A stretch of 64,000 bases of DNA from Sphingomonadaceae bacterium (GTDB taxonomy: Bacteria > Pseudomonadota > Alphaproteobacteria > Sphingomonadales > Sphingomonadaceae): positions 210,421 to 274,420 of the forward strand of contig CANJUF010000001.1 of assembly GCA_947477745.1 (NCBI GenBank), written 5' to 3'. Positions 36,471 through 46,660 of the stretch are shown here, piece by piece (the first letter of the stretch is position 1; the number at the start of each line of letters is the position of its first letter). Both the position numbers and the translations under genes were made by a program. The notes beneath the pieces were generated by a model that worked only from the letters and a program-made list of their open reading frames with translations, did no database searches and was not told the origin of the DNA.

Positions 36471-37148
36471 ATGTCGCAGTTCGAATGGCTGACCGTGGCC
36501 AACCTGTTGTTCGTGGCTGCGCATTTCGTGATGTCGCACCCGTTGCGCAAGCCAATGGTTGCCTTGCTGGGCGAACGCGGGTTTCTTGGTGTCTATTCGC
36601 TGATCAGCCTGGCCTTGCTGGCGTGGATCGGCCACCTGTTCGCTTTGCAACGCTCCACCCTGATGGCGTGGCAGAGCAACGAGGGCCTGTGGATCGCCGC
36701 GAGCGTGCTGACGATTCTCGCGCTCGTCCTGCTGCTCGGATCGCTGCGCGGCAATCCGGCGCTGCCGCAAACCGAAGCGCTCGTCGCGGCGAACGCCAAA
36801 GCCGAGGGCGTCTATGCCGTCACCCGCCATCCGATGTTGTGGGCGTTCGCGCTGTGGGCCGTGGCCCACATCCTCGTATGGCCGAGCCCGCGCACGATTG
36901 TAACCGCGGGTGCAATGGGCGTCCTGGCACTTGTTGGAGCGCGGCTTCAGGACGGCAAGAAACGCGCGCTGATGGGTGACGCCTGGACCGGATGGGAAGC
37001 GCGCACCAGCTACTGGCCACGCCTATCCGGTATACCCAAAATCAGCCTGAAATTGTGGCTCGCGGCGATTGCGGTCTGGCTTGCCGCGACCTGGCTGCAC
37101 GTATGGTTGGCGGGGATCCCGGCGGGCGCTTGGAGGTGGATGGGCTAG
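36471..37148 (+). CDS. NnrU-family membrane protein
   Basis: 225 aa with about six membrane helices. The pattern AHFVMSHPLRKPMVALLGE, GVYAVTRHPMLWAFALWA and GDAWTGWEARTSYWP matches the NnrU family. NnrU was first noted near denitrification genes and is distantly related to isoprenylcysteine methyltransferase-like proteins (the TRHPM motif is shared). Its biochemical role is not settled and no nitrogen-oxide gene is nearby. Its stop abuts that of convergent dxs. Confidence 0.85.
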   Translation: MSQFEWLTVANLLFVAAHFVMSHPLRKPMVALLGERGFLGVYSLISLALLAWIGHLFALQRSTLMAWQSNEGLWIAASVLTILALVLLLGSLRGNPALPQTEALVAANAKAEGVYAVTRHPMLWAFALWAVAHILVWPSPRTIVTAGAMGVLALVGARLQDGKKRALMGDAWTGWEARTSYWPRLSGIPKISLKLWLAAIAVWLAATWLHVWLAGIPAGAWRWMG

Positions 37149-37149
37149 T

Positions 37150-39072
37150 TCAGGCCCGCGCCTCGGTAACCCCGGCGCTGTTGTGGCGCAGTGCGGTCAG
37201 CACGGTATCGACGATCTGCGGCGCGTTGAGGCGCGCCTCGTCATATTGCTTGTCTGGATTTTCCTGATCCTGGAACAGGTCGGGCAGGCGCATCGTGCGG
37301 ATCTTCAGCCCGCCATCGGTCAGCCCTTCGTCGCTCGCCATGGTGAGGACATGCGCGCCCAGCCCGCCGATCGAACCTTCCTCGATGGTGACGACGACCT
37401 CGTGGCTCAGCATCAGCCTGCGGATAAGATCGCTGTCGAGCGGCTTGGCGAAGCGCAGGTCTGCCACCGTGGTCGAAAGACCCTTGGCTTCGAGCGCGTC
37501 GGCGGCCTTCAATGCCTCGGCGAGGCGCGTGCCGAGAGAGAGCAGCGCGACCTTCGTGCCTTCGCGCACCACGCGGCCCTTGCCGATTTCGAGCAGCTGC
37601 GGAACTGACGGCAGCTCGACCCCGACGCCGTTGCCGCGCGGATAGCGAAACGCGATCGGCCCCGCGTCGTACTGCGCAGCGGTGTGCGTCATGTGGACCA
37701 GCTCGGCCTCGTCGGCCGCGGCCATGACCACGAAATTGGGCAGCGTCGCAAGGTAGGTCACGTCGAAGCTGCCAGCGTGAGTCGCACCGTCGGCACCGAC
37801 CAGACCGGCACGGTCGATCGCGAAGCGTACCGGCAGGTTCTGGATCGCGACATCGTGGACCACCTGGTCGTACGCGCGCTGCAGGAAGGTTGAGTAGATC
37901 GCGCAGAACGGGCGCATGCCCTGCGCGGCGAGCCCCGCCGCGAAGGTGACGGCATGCTGCTCGGCGATGCCGACATCAAAGGCGCGATCGGGAAACTGGG
38001 CGGCGAACTTGTCGAGCCCGGTGCCCGAAGGCATCGCGGCGGTGATCGCGCAAATGCGCTCGTCCGCCGTGGCCTCGGCAATCAGGGCATTGGCAAAGAC
38101 GCCGGTGTAGCTGGGGGGGCCGCTCGCGCCCTTGACCTGCTCGCCGGTGACGACATCGAACTTCTGGACACCGTGATACTTGTCGGCGCTCGCCTCGGCA
38201 GGGGCGTATCCCTTGCCCTTACGGGTGACGACGTGAACGAGGCACGGCCCTTCGTGAGCATCGCGCACGTTCTCGAGGATCGGCACGAGCTGGTCGAGAT
38301 TGTGGCCGTCGATCGGGCCGATGTAATAGAAGCCCAGTTCCTCGAAAAGGGTGCCGCCCATCGCCATCCCGCGCGCGAATTCATCGGCCTTGTGCGCGGC
38401 GCGGTGCAGCGGCTCGGGCAGCTTGCGTGAGACCTTGCGGGCAAATTCACGCACCGAAAGGAACTTGTTCGAGGAGACGATCCTGGCGAGATAAGCTGAG
38501 AGGCCGCCCACCGGCGGGGCAATCGACATGTCGTTGTCGTTGAGGATCACGACCAGCCGGTTGCCCGCCTGCCGCGCGTTGTTCATCGCCTCGTAGGCCA
38601 TGCCCGCGCTCATCGCGCCGTCGCCGATCACGGCAATGCCGCGCCCCGGCTCGTCCTTGAGTTTATTGGCCACCGCAAAGCCCAGCGCCGCCGAGATCGA
38701 GGTCGAGCTGTGCGCCGCGCCGAACGGATCGTATGCGCTTTCGCTGCGCTTGGTGAAGCCCGAGAGGCCGCCGCCTTGTCGCAGGGTGCGGATGCGGTCC
38801 CGCCTGCCGGTCAGGATCTTGTGCGGATAGGCCTGATGGCCAACGTCCCAGACCAGCCGGTCGCGCGGCGTATCGAACACATAGTGGATCGCCACGGTCA
38901 GCTCGACGACGCCAAGTCCCGAGCCCAGATGCCCGCCGGTCTGCCCCACGGCGGCAATCAGTTCGCTGCGCAATTCGTCGGCAAATTGCGGCAATCGCGC
39001 GCGGTCAAGCCCGCGCAGGTCCTCGGGCAAGTTGACGGTGTCGAGAAGGGGGGTGGCCGGTTCGGCTGTCAT
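37150..39072 (-). CDS. dxs: 1-deoxy-D-xylulose-5-phosphate synthase
   Basis: 640 aa thiamine-diphosphate enzyme. It condenses pyruvate and glyceraldehyde-3-phosphate in the first step of the MEP isoprenoid pathway, which feeds carotenoids and quinones. Visible motifs: [33 protein letters not shown], the ThDP site [15 protein letters not shown] with NDNDMSI, and the catalytic Glu region [15 protein letters not shown]. The ATG at 39072 gives the standard N-terminus; a TTG 51 bases upstream is unlikely. No exo-enzyme gene of the pathway adjoins it. Confidence 0.96.
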   Translation of the reverse strand: MTAEPATPLLDTVNLPEDLRGLDRARLPQFADELRSELIAAVGQTGGHLGSGLGVVELTVAIHYVFDTPRDRLVWDVGHQAYPHKILTGRRDRIRTLRQGGGLSGFTKRSESAYDPFGAAHSSTSISAALGFAVANKLKDEPGRGIAVIGDGAMSAGMAYEAMNNARQAGNRLVVILNDNDMSIAPPVGGLSAYLARIVSSNKFLSVREFARKVSRKLPEPLHRAAHKADEFARGMAMGGTLFEELGFYYIGPIDGHNLDQLVPILENVRDAHEGPCLVHVVTRKGKGYAPAEASADKYHGVQKFDVVTGEQVKGASGPPSYTGVFANALIAEATADERICAITAAMPSGTGLDKFAAQFPDRAFDVGIAEQHAVTFAAGLAAQGMRPFCAIYSTFLQRAYDQVVHDVAIQNLPVRFAIDRAGLVGADGATHAGSFDVTYLATLPNFVVMAAADEAELVHMTHTAAQYDAGPIAFRYPRGNGVGVELPSVPQLLEIGKGRVVREGTKVALLSLGTRLAEALKAADALEAKGLSTTVADLRFAKPLDSDLIRRLMLSHEVVVTIEEGSIGGLGAHVLTMASDEGLTDGGLKIRTMRLPDLFQDQENPDKQYDEARLNAPQIVDTVLTALRHNSAGVTEARA

Positions 39073-39233
39073 ATCAGGAACATTCGCATCCGGTGATCTG
39101 GTATCGAGGGATGATCGAGGCAATATGACTTTTGCCCGCGAATTGACAGGAAAATCCGGAATGCATCGTACCTGCGCGTCATTTGCAATCGCGCTGCAAC
39201 GCTATTGCAACGCTGCCGCAGCTCCATCCGAAG

Positions 39234-39692
39234 TCAGTTGCACGCCGCGCAGATGCCGCGAAGTTCGACGACTGGCCTGATATCGGCAAAGCCGGCCGAC
39301 CTGGCAGCCGAGACAAGCGATCCGGTCAGCGCGTCGTCGTCGATGTGCTTGGCTTCGCCGCACGAATCGCAGATCAGGAAAATGCAGTCGTGCCGGCAGC
39401 CGGGATGGCTGTTGACGACATAGGCGTTGGCGCTCTCCACCCGGCGGGCGAGGTTGGTGCGCACGAACAGGTCGAGGATGCGGTAGACAGAGTTGGGCGC
39501 TACCCGCTTGCCGCGCATCGCCGATACGCTTTCGGCGAGGTCATAGGCAGACGCCGGGCGCTCGCAGGCCGCCAGAACCTCGAACACATCGCTGCGCATG
39601 TCGGTCCATTGTTCGCCGGCCTCGCAGAACGAAGCGCGCGCGGCCTGCAGGAGGCCGCTGCCGGAATGTTCGAGATGCGCGTGTTCGCCCAT
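39234..39692 (-). CDS. zur: Fur-family regulator, probably Zur
   Basis: 152 aa. A winged-helix domain (MRSDVFEVLAACERPASAYD, APNSVYRILDLFVRTNLARR) is followed by the dimerisation domain with CRHDCIFLICDSCGEAKHID and a terminal GICAACN. The two CxxC structural-zinc pairs are intact. The C-terminal pattern (LICDSCG, VELRGICAAC) is closer to Zur, the zinc-uptake repressor, than to Fur or Irr. The start at 39692 follows a weak site; an in-frame start 36 bases upstream is possible. msrA begins the same-strand cluster upstream. Confidence 0.82.
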   Translation of the reverse strand: MGEHAHLEHSGSGLLQAARASFCEAGEQWTDMRSDVFEVLAACERPASAYDLAESVSAMRGKRVAPNSVYRILDLFVRTNLARRVESANAYVVNSHPGCRHDCIFLICDSCGEAKHIDDDALTGSLVSAARSAGFADIRPVVELRGICAACN

Positions 39693-39728
39693 GGCCGCCA
39701 CTATGCCTGCGCAAGCCGGGCAGCGCAA

Positions 39729-40421
39729 TCAGCCTCGCTTGAAGGCAGCGCGGTAATGATCGGGAAAGAGGCGCGAGAGCGCGCGCACCTTGGGCGCGTC
39801 CCAGCGGCGGATGTAGGCGTGGTCCGGGTTCTTCGCCATGAAATCCTGGTGATAGCCCTCGGCGGGATAGAAGCCGCTGTAACGCTCGACCCGTGTGACG
39901 ACCGGCTTGTTCCAAACGCCCGATTTGCGCATCTGCGCGAGATAGGCGGCGGCGACCTTTTGCTGCTCCGCGCCAAGCGGGACCAGCGCCGCGCGGTATT
40001 GCGTGCCGACATCGGGGCCTTGCCGGTTCTTGAGCGTCGGATCGGCCACGACTGAAAAGAAGATACGCAGGAGCTCGTCATAGCGCACCACCGCGGGATC
40101 GTAAGTCACCCGCACCGCCTCGGCATGGCCGGTCTCCCCCGCACTGACGCTGCGGTAATCGGCATCGCCCTGCGCGCCGCCGTGATAGCCCGAGACCACG
40201 CTGGTCACGCCTTTGACGTGGCTGAATACGGCTTCGACACCCCAGAAGCAGCCGCCGGCGAACACCGCCTTCTTGAGGCCGGGCGCTTCATCTGCCTGCA
40301 TGGCAGCCACCGGCGCGGAAACGGTATCCTCGGAAGCGGCCGCCTGCTGTCCGCAGGCGCTGGCGCCCAGCAGAAACAGGCTCGCCGAAAGAATTTTGAA
40401 AAGTGGGCTGCGCCGCGTCAC
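39729..40421 (-). CDS. msrA: Peptide-methionine (S)-S-oxide reductase, lipoprotein-like
   Basis: 230 aa. It repairs methionine-S-sulfoxide. The catalytic motif is FAGGCFWGVEAVF, followed by GVTSVVSGYHGG, GHAEAVRVTYDP and the C-terminal YHQDFMAKNPDHAYI. The N-terminus (ILSASLFLLGASACGQQ) looks like a lipoprotein signal, which places it in the envelope, as with the Tat-exported MsrB elsewhere in the window. The start is a GTG at 40421 overlapping the stop of a tiny upstream gene (GTGA), so translation is coupled. Confidence 0.93.
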   Translation of the reverse strand: MTRRSPLFKILSASLFLLGASACGQQAAASEDTVSAPVAAMQADEAPGLKKAVFAGGCFWGVEAVFSHVKGVTSVVSGYHGGAQGDADYRSVSAGETGHAEAVRVTYDPAVVRYDELLRIFFSVVADPTLKNRQGPDVGTQYRAALVPLGAEQQKVAAAYLAQMRKSGVWNKPVVTRVERYSGFYPAEGYHQDFMAKNPDHAYIRRWDAPKVRALSRLFPDHYRAAFKRG

Positions 40422-40567
40422 CGGGCCGACTGCGCCTCCGCGACCGGCACGACGCCGTTGGCGATCCGCTCACCCACCGAATTGTCCGTGCTCGAAACGA
40501 CGAACAATGCGCCCATGGCAAAACCGATCAAAAAGAAACGGGCAAAATCGGGCTTGAACATTCCCAT
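40418..40567 (-). CDS. Small single-helix membrane protein coupled to msrA
   Basis: 49 aa: a short polar start (MGMFKPDFAR), one hydrophobic helix (FFLIGFAMGALFVV) and a short tail ending VVPVAEAQSAR. The tail's VAEAQ resembles a signal-peptidase site only loosely, so a membrane-anchored micro-protein is the simplest reading. Its TGA overlaps the GTG start of msrA, which supports real translation. No function recognised; a leader peptide that feeds ribosomes to msrA is an alternative. Two ATG codons (40567 and 40561) are possible starts. Confidence 0.6.
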   Translation of the reverse strand: MGMFKPDFARFFLIGFAMGALFVVSSTDNSVGERIANGVVPVAEAQSAR

Positions 40568-40726
40568 GGCGCGGCGGACTTTCGCTGAACTGTGGTGGCA
40601 GGTGAACTGCGGTTCGCAAGACCTGCCCGGAGCAGTGTTGCCAGTTAGTGAACATTTTCGGCGCGTAACTGCCGCCGCGATGAACCGGCAAAGGCGTGCG
40701 ACGAATGGTTAATTCTTGCGAGTCAG

Positions 40727-42319
40727 TCAGTGCCGGAAGTGGCGCATCCCGGTGAACACCATGGCGAGCCCGGCCTCGTCGGCAGCGGCGATCACCTCGT
40801 CGTCGCGGATCGATCCGCCCGGCTGGATCACGGCGGTGGCCCCGGCTTCGGCAGCCGCAAGCAGCCCGTCGGCGAAGGGGAAGAAGGCGTCGGATGCAAC
40901 TGCACTGCCAACGGTGCGCGGCTGGTCCCAGCCCATCGTTTCGGCCGCTTCGATTGCCTTGGCCGCTGCGATCCGCGAACTGTCGCGACGGTTCATTTGA
41001 CCAGCGCCGATCCCGGCGGTCGCCCCGTCCTTGGCATAGACGATGGCGTTCGACTTGACGTGCTTGGCCACGGTCCAGGCGAACAGCAGGTCGCGCACCT
41101 CCTGATCGCTTGGCGCGCGTTTGGTGACCACCTTCAGCATATCGGCGGTGATGTGGCCATTGTCGCGGTCCTGCAGCAGCAGCCCGCCCGCAATCAGCGC
41201 CATGGTCTGGCCGGGGCGGCGCGCATCGGGCAGGCCCTGCGTGATCAGCAGGCGCAGGTTCTTCTTCTTTGCAAAGGCGGCGCGCGCTGCCTCGTCGGCG
41301 CCGGGCGCGACGACAACCTCGGTGAAGATCTTGCAGATCGCCTCGGCGGTCGGTCCGTCGAGCGGGACATTGCTGGCAACAATGCCGCCAAAAGCCGACA
41401 CCGAATCGCAGGCAAGCGCCTGTTCCCACGCTTCCAGAAGCGAGCCGCGCTGCGCCACGCCGCATGGGTTGGCATGCTTGACCACGACAATGGCCGGCGC
41501 ACCGCCGGCGAATTCCGCCACCAGTTCGAGCGCAGCATTGGCGTCGTTGTAATTGTTGTAGGACAGCTCCTTGCCCTGCACCTGCTCGGCCTGCGGCAGG
41601 CCCAGCACCTGCGGGCCTTCGGGAATATAGAGCGCCGCGTCCTGATGCGGGTTCTCGCCGTAGCGCAAGGTATCGGCCAGCCTGGCGGCGACGATCCGGC
41701 GCGGCGGAAACTTGAGGCCCTGGTCGGCATGGGCGAACCATGTCGAGATCGCCGCATCGTAGGCAGCGGTCGCCGCAAAGGCTTTGGACGCCATCGCCTT
41801 GCGGAAATCGAAACTGGTCGCGCCATTGCCGGCATCGAGTTCGGCTACCAGCGCGACGTAGTCCGCCGGATCGGTGACGATCGCGACATAGCGGTGGTTC
41901 TTCGCCGCCGACCGCACCATCGAAGGTCCGCCGATGTCGATGTTCTCGATAATCGTATCGCGGTCCGCGCCGCCTGCCACGGTCTTCTCGAAGGGATAGA
42001 GGTTGACGACGACCAGATCGATAGCGCCGATGCCGTGGTCGGCCATGGCCTTGGCATGCTCTGGCTCGTCGCGCACGGCGAGCAGGCCGCCATGAACCAT
42101 CGGGTGCAGCGTCTTGACCCGGCCGTCCATCATCTCGGGGAAACCGGTGAGGTCCGATACGTCGCGCACCTCGAGCCCTGCCTCGCGCAGCGCCTTGGCA
42201 GTGCCGCCGGTGGAGACCAGTTCGACGCCGCGCGCGGCCAGTGCCTTGCCCAGCTCGGCAAGCCCTTCCTTGTCCGAAACGGAAAGCAGCGCGCGCCGGA
42301 CGGGGACGGAATCGGTCAT
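40727..42319 (-). CDS. purH: Bifunctional AICAR transformylase/IMP cyclohydrolase
   Basis: 530 aa. It carries out the last two steps of de novo IMP synthesis. The N-terminal IMP cyclohydrolase (MGS-like) domain has [32 protein letters not shown] and [13 protein letters not shown] [14 protein letters not shown]. The AICAR transformylase domain has [22 protein letters not shown] and the C-terminal [10 protein letters not shown] with RHFRH. Downstream of rpe and the heparinase gene on the same strand with a 74-bp gap, a gene order I recall from other sphingomonads. Confidence 0.96.
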   Translation of the reverse strand: MTDSVPVRRALLSVSDKEGLAELGKALAARGVELVSTGGTAKALREAGLEVRDVSDLTGFPEMMDGRVKTLHPMVHGGLLAVRDEPEHAKAMADHGIGAIDLVVVNLYPFEKTVAGGADRDTIIENIDIGGPSMVRSAAKNHRYVAIVTDPADYVALVAELDAGNGATSFDFRKAMASKAFAATAAYDAAISTWFAHADQGLKFPPRRIVAARLADTLRYGENPHQDAALYIPEGPQVLGLPQAEQVQGKELSYNNYNDANAALELVAEFAGGAPAIVVVKHANPCGVAQRGSLLEAWEQALACDSVSAFGGIVASNVPLDGPTAEAICKIFTEVVVAPGADEAARAAFAKKKNLRLLITQGLPDARRPGQTMALIAGGLLLQDRDNGHITADMLKVVTKRAPSDQEVRDLLFAWTVAKHVKSNAIVYAKDGATAGIGAGQMNRRDSSRIAAAKAIEAAETMGWDQPRTVGSAVASDAFFPFADGLLAAAEAGATAVIQPGGSIRDDEVIAAADEAGLAMVFTGMRHFRH

Positions 42320-42393
42320 TCAGTGAGTCCTGCTTGAGAGTCTGGGCCTGTTAATCACCTGCGCACTTGCGGGCAAGCCGCCTGCCGGCAGGT

Positions 42394-44265
42394 TTAACCC
42401 ATCTTTTTGAGCAGCCACGAGAACGAGCCACCGCCGCGCGAAACCAGCCCCTGGATCACGATCTGCTGGATCGGGACAGGTCGCGCATTGCCATCGACCC
42501 ACAGGCTTTCCTCGATGGCGATTTCGCCCTCGCCCGCGCGGAACTGCCAGTAGGAGCCGTCGGCCAACGCAAGGCCAGCGCCCTGCCGGTCGTCCGACAC
42601 GCGCGCCTCGATCTCGGGGCCGAGGTGGAAGCGGATGGCGAAGCCGACCTTGCCGCGCTTGCCCTTGCGCCCGCTGGGCACCAGCAGGTCTTCGCCGCGT
42701 AGTTCGGTGCCGTCGCCGCGCAGGATCAGGATGCGCCGGTGGATCAGTCCGTAGCGCGCGGCATAGCCGTTGTGGCTGGCCTCGATCCGGGTAGCCGGTC
42801 CCTGCCCCTCGATATCGAGATCGCGCCGCTCAACCTCGACCTCGGTGACGCCGTTGCCAATCCCGCCGTTGATCAGGATAGCGGTGGAATTGGCATCGTC
42901 GAGCGTCAGCGTCGAATGAGCGGCGGTCGCGCGAAGGCCCTGTTCGAGGCGCACCAGCACGATCCCGCCGGCACAGGCGGCGCCGCCGCAGTTGACGAAT
43001 ATGCGCTGGCCCGCGGCCGAGAATTCGAGCGCGAGAGTGGAGGCGCAGCCGTTGCGCGCATGGCGCGGCATCGGCGGCGGTGCCGCGTCGATCTGGAGCA
43101 CCGCGCCGCCCGCGGTCACGCGCTGGAAGCCCCACTGGCGCACTTCGCGCAGTGGGCGCGTGCGCACCCGGCTCGCCTCGATCAGGCTTGATATACTACC
43201 CGCCGGAATCGCCCAGCCGCCCTGCCACGAACCCAGCGAACCGTCGCCGTGAGTCAGCGCCAGGAGCGGCGGCACCAGCAGCGCCAGCATGTCATCGATC
43301 GCTGCGGGCGGATCGCGGCGCGTCGCCTCGTAACAGGCCCGCAGCTTCACCAGCACCGCGATCGCTTCCATCTGGGCGGCCGGGCTGCGCGAGAGCACGC
43401 CGCCATCGTCGCCGACCATCTCGCCAAGCGCGCGTAGCAGGCCCGCTTCGCCGTAGAGGCGGCGCGGACGACCACCCGGCATCAGCAGGCTGGCGGCGAC
43501 AATCGCGCTCCAGCCGACCGCCTCGGCGAGCCGGTCCTCGGCGCGGGTGACATTGCGATCGAGCCAGCGCGCCGTATCGGCGATCGCATGCAGGGTACGC
43601 GAGCGTAGGCTCCGGTCCACGCCTGAAAGGATTAGCGGCGCATGGACCAGCCAGTTGAGCAGCCGCGCGCCGGTATTGCCCAGGCCCCAGGCGGCGCCCT
43701 TGCCCGGCTTGGACGGCGGTTTGGGATTGGCCTTGAGCCAGGCGAAAAGGATTCGCTCGGCCACCGGCGCAGCCTCCTCGCGCGGGGCGCTGGCATCGAG
43801 ATCGCCGAGCCAGTCGAAGGCATGGACTACGCGCTCGAGCGGCGGGGTCAGCCTTGCCGCGCCGCCGAAATCGACTTGCGCGATCGGGGTCTTGACCCCG
43901 TGGACCAGGAAATGCCCGGCCCTGAGCGCGATGCCCGAGGCGCGGTCGCCCGCCAGCGGGCTGCTCGCCGTCGCGAGCAGGCGCGGGCCGACTTTCTTGC
44001 CCATCGGCAGCGACAGCATCGAGCCGGGCACGCCGAGACGGTAAGCGAGACGGATCAGCCGCTCCGCGGGATTGACCGTGAGCCCGGGGAAATCGGCGAT
44101 GGCGAGGGCGCGGCCCGGCTCGATCACTTCGTGGCGAACCGCCGCCTCGCCGCTATCGACGATCAGCGGTACTTCCCCCTGGCTTGACGAGGCCATCGGC
44201 ACGCCCGAGACTTCGACTTCGTCGAGCTCGCGCGCCGCCAGATCGGGAAAGGTGCCCTCCGCCAT
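42394..44265 (-). CDS. Heparinase II/III family protein
   Basis: 623 aa. An alpha-helical toroid-type N-terminal half (FDWLGDLDASAPRE, WAIVAASLLMPGGRPRRLYG-like GWSAIVAASLLMPGGR) is followed by a beta-sheet half with the Heparinase II/III C-terminal signature (FVNCGGAACAGGIV, SHNGYAARYGLIHRR). The family are polysaccharide lyases, but the bacterial members lying between rpe and purH have no proven substrate and may act on cell-surface glycans. No signal peptide is evident. It starts three bases after the rpe stop codon, so the two are co-translated. Confidence 0.85.
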   Translation of the reverse strand: MAEGTFPDLAARELDEVEVSGVPMASSSQGEVPLIVDSGEAAVRHEVIEPGRALAIADFPGLTVNPAERLIRLAYRLGVPGSMLSLPMGKKVGPRLLATASSPLAGDRASGIALRAGHFLVHGVKTPIAQVDFGGAARLTPPLERVVHAFDWLGDLDASAPREEAAPVAERILFAWLKANPKPPSKPGKGAAWGLGNTGARLLNWLVHAPLILSGVDRSLRSRTLHAIADTARWLDRNVTRAEDRLAEAVGWSAIVAASLLMPGGRPRRLYGEAGLLRALGEMVGDDGGVLSRSPAAQMEAIAVLVKLRACYEATRRDPPAAIDDMLALLVPPLLALTHGDGSLGSWQGGWAIPAGSISSLIEASRVRTRPLREVRQWGFQRVTAGGAVLQIDAAPPPMPRHARNGCASTLALEFSAAGQRIFVNCGGAACAGGIVLVRLEQGLRATAAHSTLTLDDANSTAILINGGIGNGVTEVEVERRDLDIEGQGPATRIEASHNGYAARYGLIHRRILILRGDGTELRGEDLLVPSGRKGKRGKVGFAIRFHLGPEIEARVSDDRQGAGLALADGSYWQFRAGEGEIAIEESLWVDGNARPVPIQQIVIQGLVSRGGGSFSWLLKKMG

Positions 44266-44268
44266 GCG

Positions 44269-44931
44269 CTAGCACGCACCCTTGAGCGCGGCGATGTTGG
44301 CCGCATATTGGCCCGGACCGCCCTTGAAGGTCGCCGAGCCGGCAACCAGCACGTCGGCACCCGCCGCAACGCATTGCCGCGTGGTTTCGGTATTGACTCC
44401 GCCATCGACTTCGAGCCGGATATCGCGCCCGGTCTTGTCGATCATCTTGCGCACCGCCTCGATCTTGCGAAGCTGGCTGGCAATGAAGCTCTGGCCGCCG
44501 AAGCCGGGGTTGACGCTCATCACCAGCACAAGGTCGATGTCGTCGATCAGGTAGTCGAGCATCTTGGCCGGCGTGGCGGGATTGAGCGAGATGCCCGCCT
44601 GCTTGCCGAGCGCCTTGATCGCCTGCACCGTGCGGTGCGTGTGCGCCCCGGCCTCGGGATGGACGGTGATGATGTCGGCGCCCGCCTCGGCGAAGGCGGC
44701 GAGATAGGGATCGACCGGCGAGATCATCAGATGGACGTCGAAGGGCTTGGCGGTGTGCGGACGAAGCGCCTTGACCACGTCCGGGCCGATGGTGATGTTC
44801 GGCACGAAATGACCGTCCATGACATCGACATGGATCCAGTCCGCACCGGCAGCATCGATTGCGCGCACTTCCTCGCCCAGTTTCGCGAAATCGGCCGACA
44901 GGATGGACGGCGAGATGAGCGGGACGGCCAT
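44269..44931 (-). CDS. rpe: Ribulose-phosphate 3-epimerase
   Basis: 220 aa TIM-barrel enzyme interconverting ribulose-5-phosphate and xylulose-5-phosphate in the pentose phosphate pathway. [33 protein letters not shown] with the metal-binding His and Asp, [13 protein letters not shown] and LEVDGGVN with the second catalytic Asp are all present. First gene visible of the rpe-heparinase-purH string. Confidence 0.96.
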   Translation of the reverse strand: MAVPLISPSILSADFAKLGEEVRAIDAAGADWIHVDVMDGHFVPNITIGPDVVKALRPHTAKPFDVHLMISPVDPYLAAFAEAGADIITVHPEAGAHTHRTVQAIKALGKQAGISLNPATPAKMLDYLIDDIDLVLVMSVNPGFGGQSFIASQLRKIEAVRKMIDKTGRDIRLEVDGGVNTETTRQCVAAGADVLVAGSATFKGGPGQYAANIAALKGAC

Positions 44932-45219
44932 ATGCGGTGCGATTGCTCCTTAATTATAGGCGACTACGTACCGGCGACTCGCGCGACAAGGCGCGCTCTT
45001 GCCTTTTCCACATGCTCGGTATGCGTAATGCCGGATTTGCGGCAACGTGATAGTCTGGGCGCGGCAAAACGAATGAACAGAGGCGGTTATCGCAATTCAC
45101 GGCCGGTTCAGCGCCTCGGCCATAAATGCGCCGCCCGATTGATACATTCCTCGAACGCGCCGAGCGGGTATGCAAGGTTCCGCCCTTGAATCTCCTTCCG
45201 GCATGACCACAGGAAACAG

Positions 45220-45750
45220 ATGGCAAGAATGAACACTTCGTATCTCGCCCGCACCGCCCGTCCCTTCGCCAGCGCGGCTTTCGCGTTTGGCGCGCTGGCC
45301 TTTGCCGTGTCTGCCCCGGCTCTGGCGCAATATCGCCAGACGATCGGCAACGACTTGAGCAAGTGCGGGGCGGATGGCGGCCCGGCGGTGATGGTGACGG
45401 TCAACGGCATCAAGTCCTCGACCGGCAAGGTGCGCGTGCAAAGCTACCGCGCGAACGCATCGGAATGGCTTGAGAAAGGCCGTTGGCTCAACCGGATCGA
45501 GGCGCCTGCCCGCGCGGGCACCATGCGTTTCTGCATGCCGGTCCCGGCTGCCGGAAGCTACGGCATCGCGGTGCGCCACGACGCCAACGGCAATGGCGAC
45601 ACCGACCTCACCAAGGACGGCGGCGCGATGTCGAACAACCCCAGCATCAATATCCTCAATCTCGGCAAGCCGAGCTTCAGGAAAACCGCCATTTCGGTAG
45701 GACAGGAAGTGAAGGCGATCCGCATCCAGATGCGGTATATGTCGCTTTAG
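45220..45750 (+). CDS. DUF2141 secreted protein
   Basis: 176 aa. A signal peptide (FGALAFAVSAPALAQ) is followed by a DUF2141 beta-sandwich: VTVNGIKSSTGKVRVQSYRA, PAAGSYGIAVRHDANGNGDTD and a GKPSFRKTAISVGQEV ending. The DxNxNGxxD-like run resembles a calcium loop. AGGAAAC precedes the ATG. The function is unknown; relatives are often found near outer-membrane lipid or carotenoid genes. The 288 bp upstream of it hold no supported gene. It is convergent with the cytidylyltransferase-like gene. Confidence 0.82.
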   Translation: MARMNTSYLARTARPFASAAFAFGALAFAVSAPALAQYRQTIGNDLSKCGADGGPAVMVTVNGIKSSTGKVRVQSYRANASEWLEKGRWLNRIEAPARAGTMRFCMPVPAAGSYGIAVRHDANGNGDTDLTKDGGAMSNNPSINILNLGKPSFRKTAISVGQEVKAIRIQMRYMSL

Positions 45751-45751
45751 T

Positions 45752-46660
45752 TTAGCTTTGCGCTCTGCGCGCGCGCCAAACCGACCAAAGCACGCCCGGC
45801 GCAGCCAGCACCGGATGTCGCTCGCGCCAAGGCGTGATCGCCACCGGCACGCCTGTATGCCGCTCGATCTTCCAGGCGGCATAGCGCGCCGCGCCCTCGA
45901 AAGTCGATGCCGCGCGGACCAGCCGCGCCAAGTTGAGCGGTTTTCCCATACGGCGGCGCTTTGCCCACCAACGCAGGACGGCGCGCTGCATGCCCGGCGG
46001 CATGGCGGGCGTGATGCGCTCGCCCTCTGCCGCATGGCCGATGCCCGCAGCACCGAGCGCCAGCGGCAGCAATCCCTCGAAATGCGCCTTGTTGAGCTCG
46101 ATGATCGAGCGGGCGCGGCTTGCCGTCTCCATGCGGAATTCGGCCCGGTAAGTCGCCTCGAACAGTGCGGACCAGTAGTCCGCCTCGCTGCCACTCGCCG
46201 GTCCGCACGCGGCCGCAAGCCGGCCTGCGACCTTGCTTGCATCGCCCAGTGCAGCCACGACTGTTTGGCGAGCAGCATCATCCTTGCACCAGACCAGCGC
46301 GCTCGGCTGGACGAACCGCGCCCACACGGTGGTGTCGAGCAGTTCGCCCGATGCGGCCTCGGCAAATTTCGCCAGCGTCATCGCCGCCACCTTGGCGCGC
46401 AATGGTGTGCCGCCATGGTCCCACTCGTGATAGCTGACGCGCGGCCACAACCCGCGCTCGGGCGGCCCGGGCAGCAGCAGGTAATAATCGAGCACGCCTT
46501 CAAGCTCGCCGGTGCGCAGGTTCGAGCCGTAGAACAGCGCCGCGAGCGCCCCGGCCTGCTGCGCCAGCCGCACGGCGAAGTCGCTGACCGCAGGATCGAC
46601 AGGGCGGGCAATGCCGTGCGCGATCCGGCCCAGCAGCGCCGCGCCTCCATCGCTGCTCAC
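45752..46660 (-). CDS. Uncharacterised protein, possibly Tam41-like phosphatidate cytidylyltransferase
   Basis: 302 aa, GTG start overlapping the stop of the lipid-kinase gene (GTGA). LAALFYGSNLRTGELEGVLD resembles the nucleotidyltransferase YGS...D element of Tam41, the mitochondrial enzyme that makes CDP-diacylglycerol from phosphatidate. LRAKVAAMTLAKFAEAA and WARFVQPSALVWC sit where Tam41 has its conserved helices. The C-terminal third (ERHTGVPVAITPWRERHP) is basic. The match is from pattern alone and is weak. Coupling to a kinase that would make phosphatidate or ceramide phosphate supports a lipid role. Confidence 0.5.
   Translation of the reverse strand: MSSDGGAALLGRIAHGIARPVDPAVSDFAVRLAQQAGALAALFYGSNLRTGELEGVLDYYLLLPGPPERGLWPRVSYHEWDHGGTPLRAKVAAMTLAKFAEAASGELLDTTVWARFVQPSALVWCKDDAARQTVVAALGDASKVAGRLAAACGPASGSEADYWSALFEATYRAEFRMETASRARSIIELNKAHFEGLLPLALGAAGIGHAAEGERITPAMPPGMQRAVLRWWAKRRRMGKPLNLARLVRAASTFEGAARYAAWKIERHTGVPVAITPWRERHPVLAAPGVLWSVWRARRAQS

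Noticed and set aside
45073..45189. Short plus-strand frame in the rpe/DUF2141 gap
   Set aside because: No ribosome site, no hydrophobic or domain pattern, and high Arg content; nothing supports translation.
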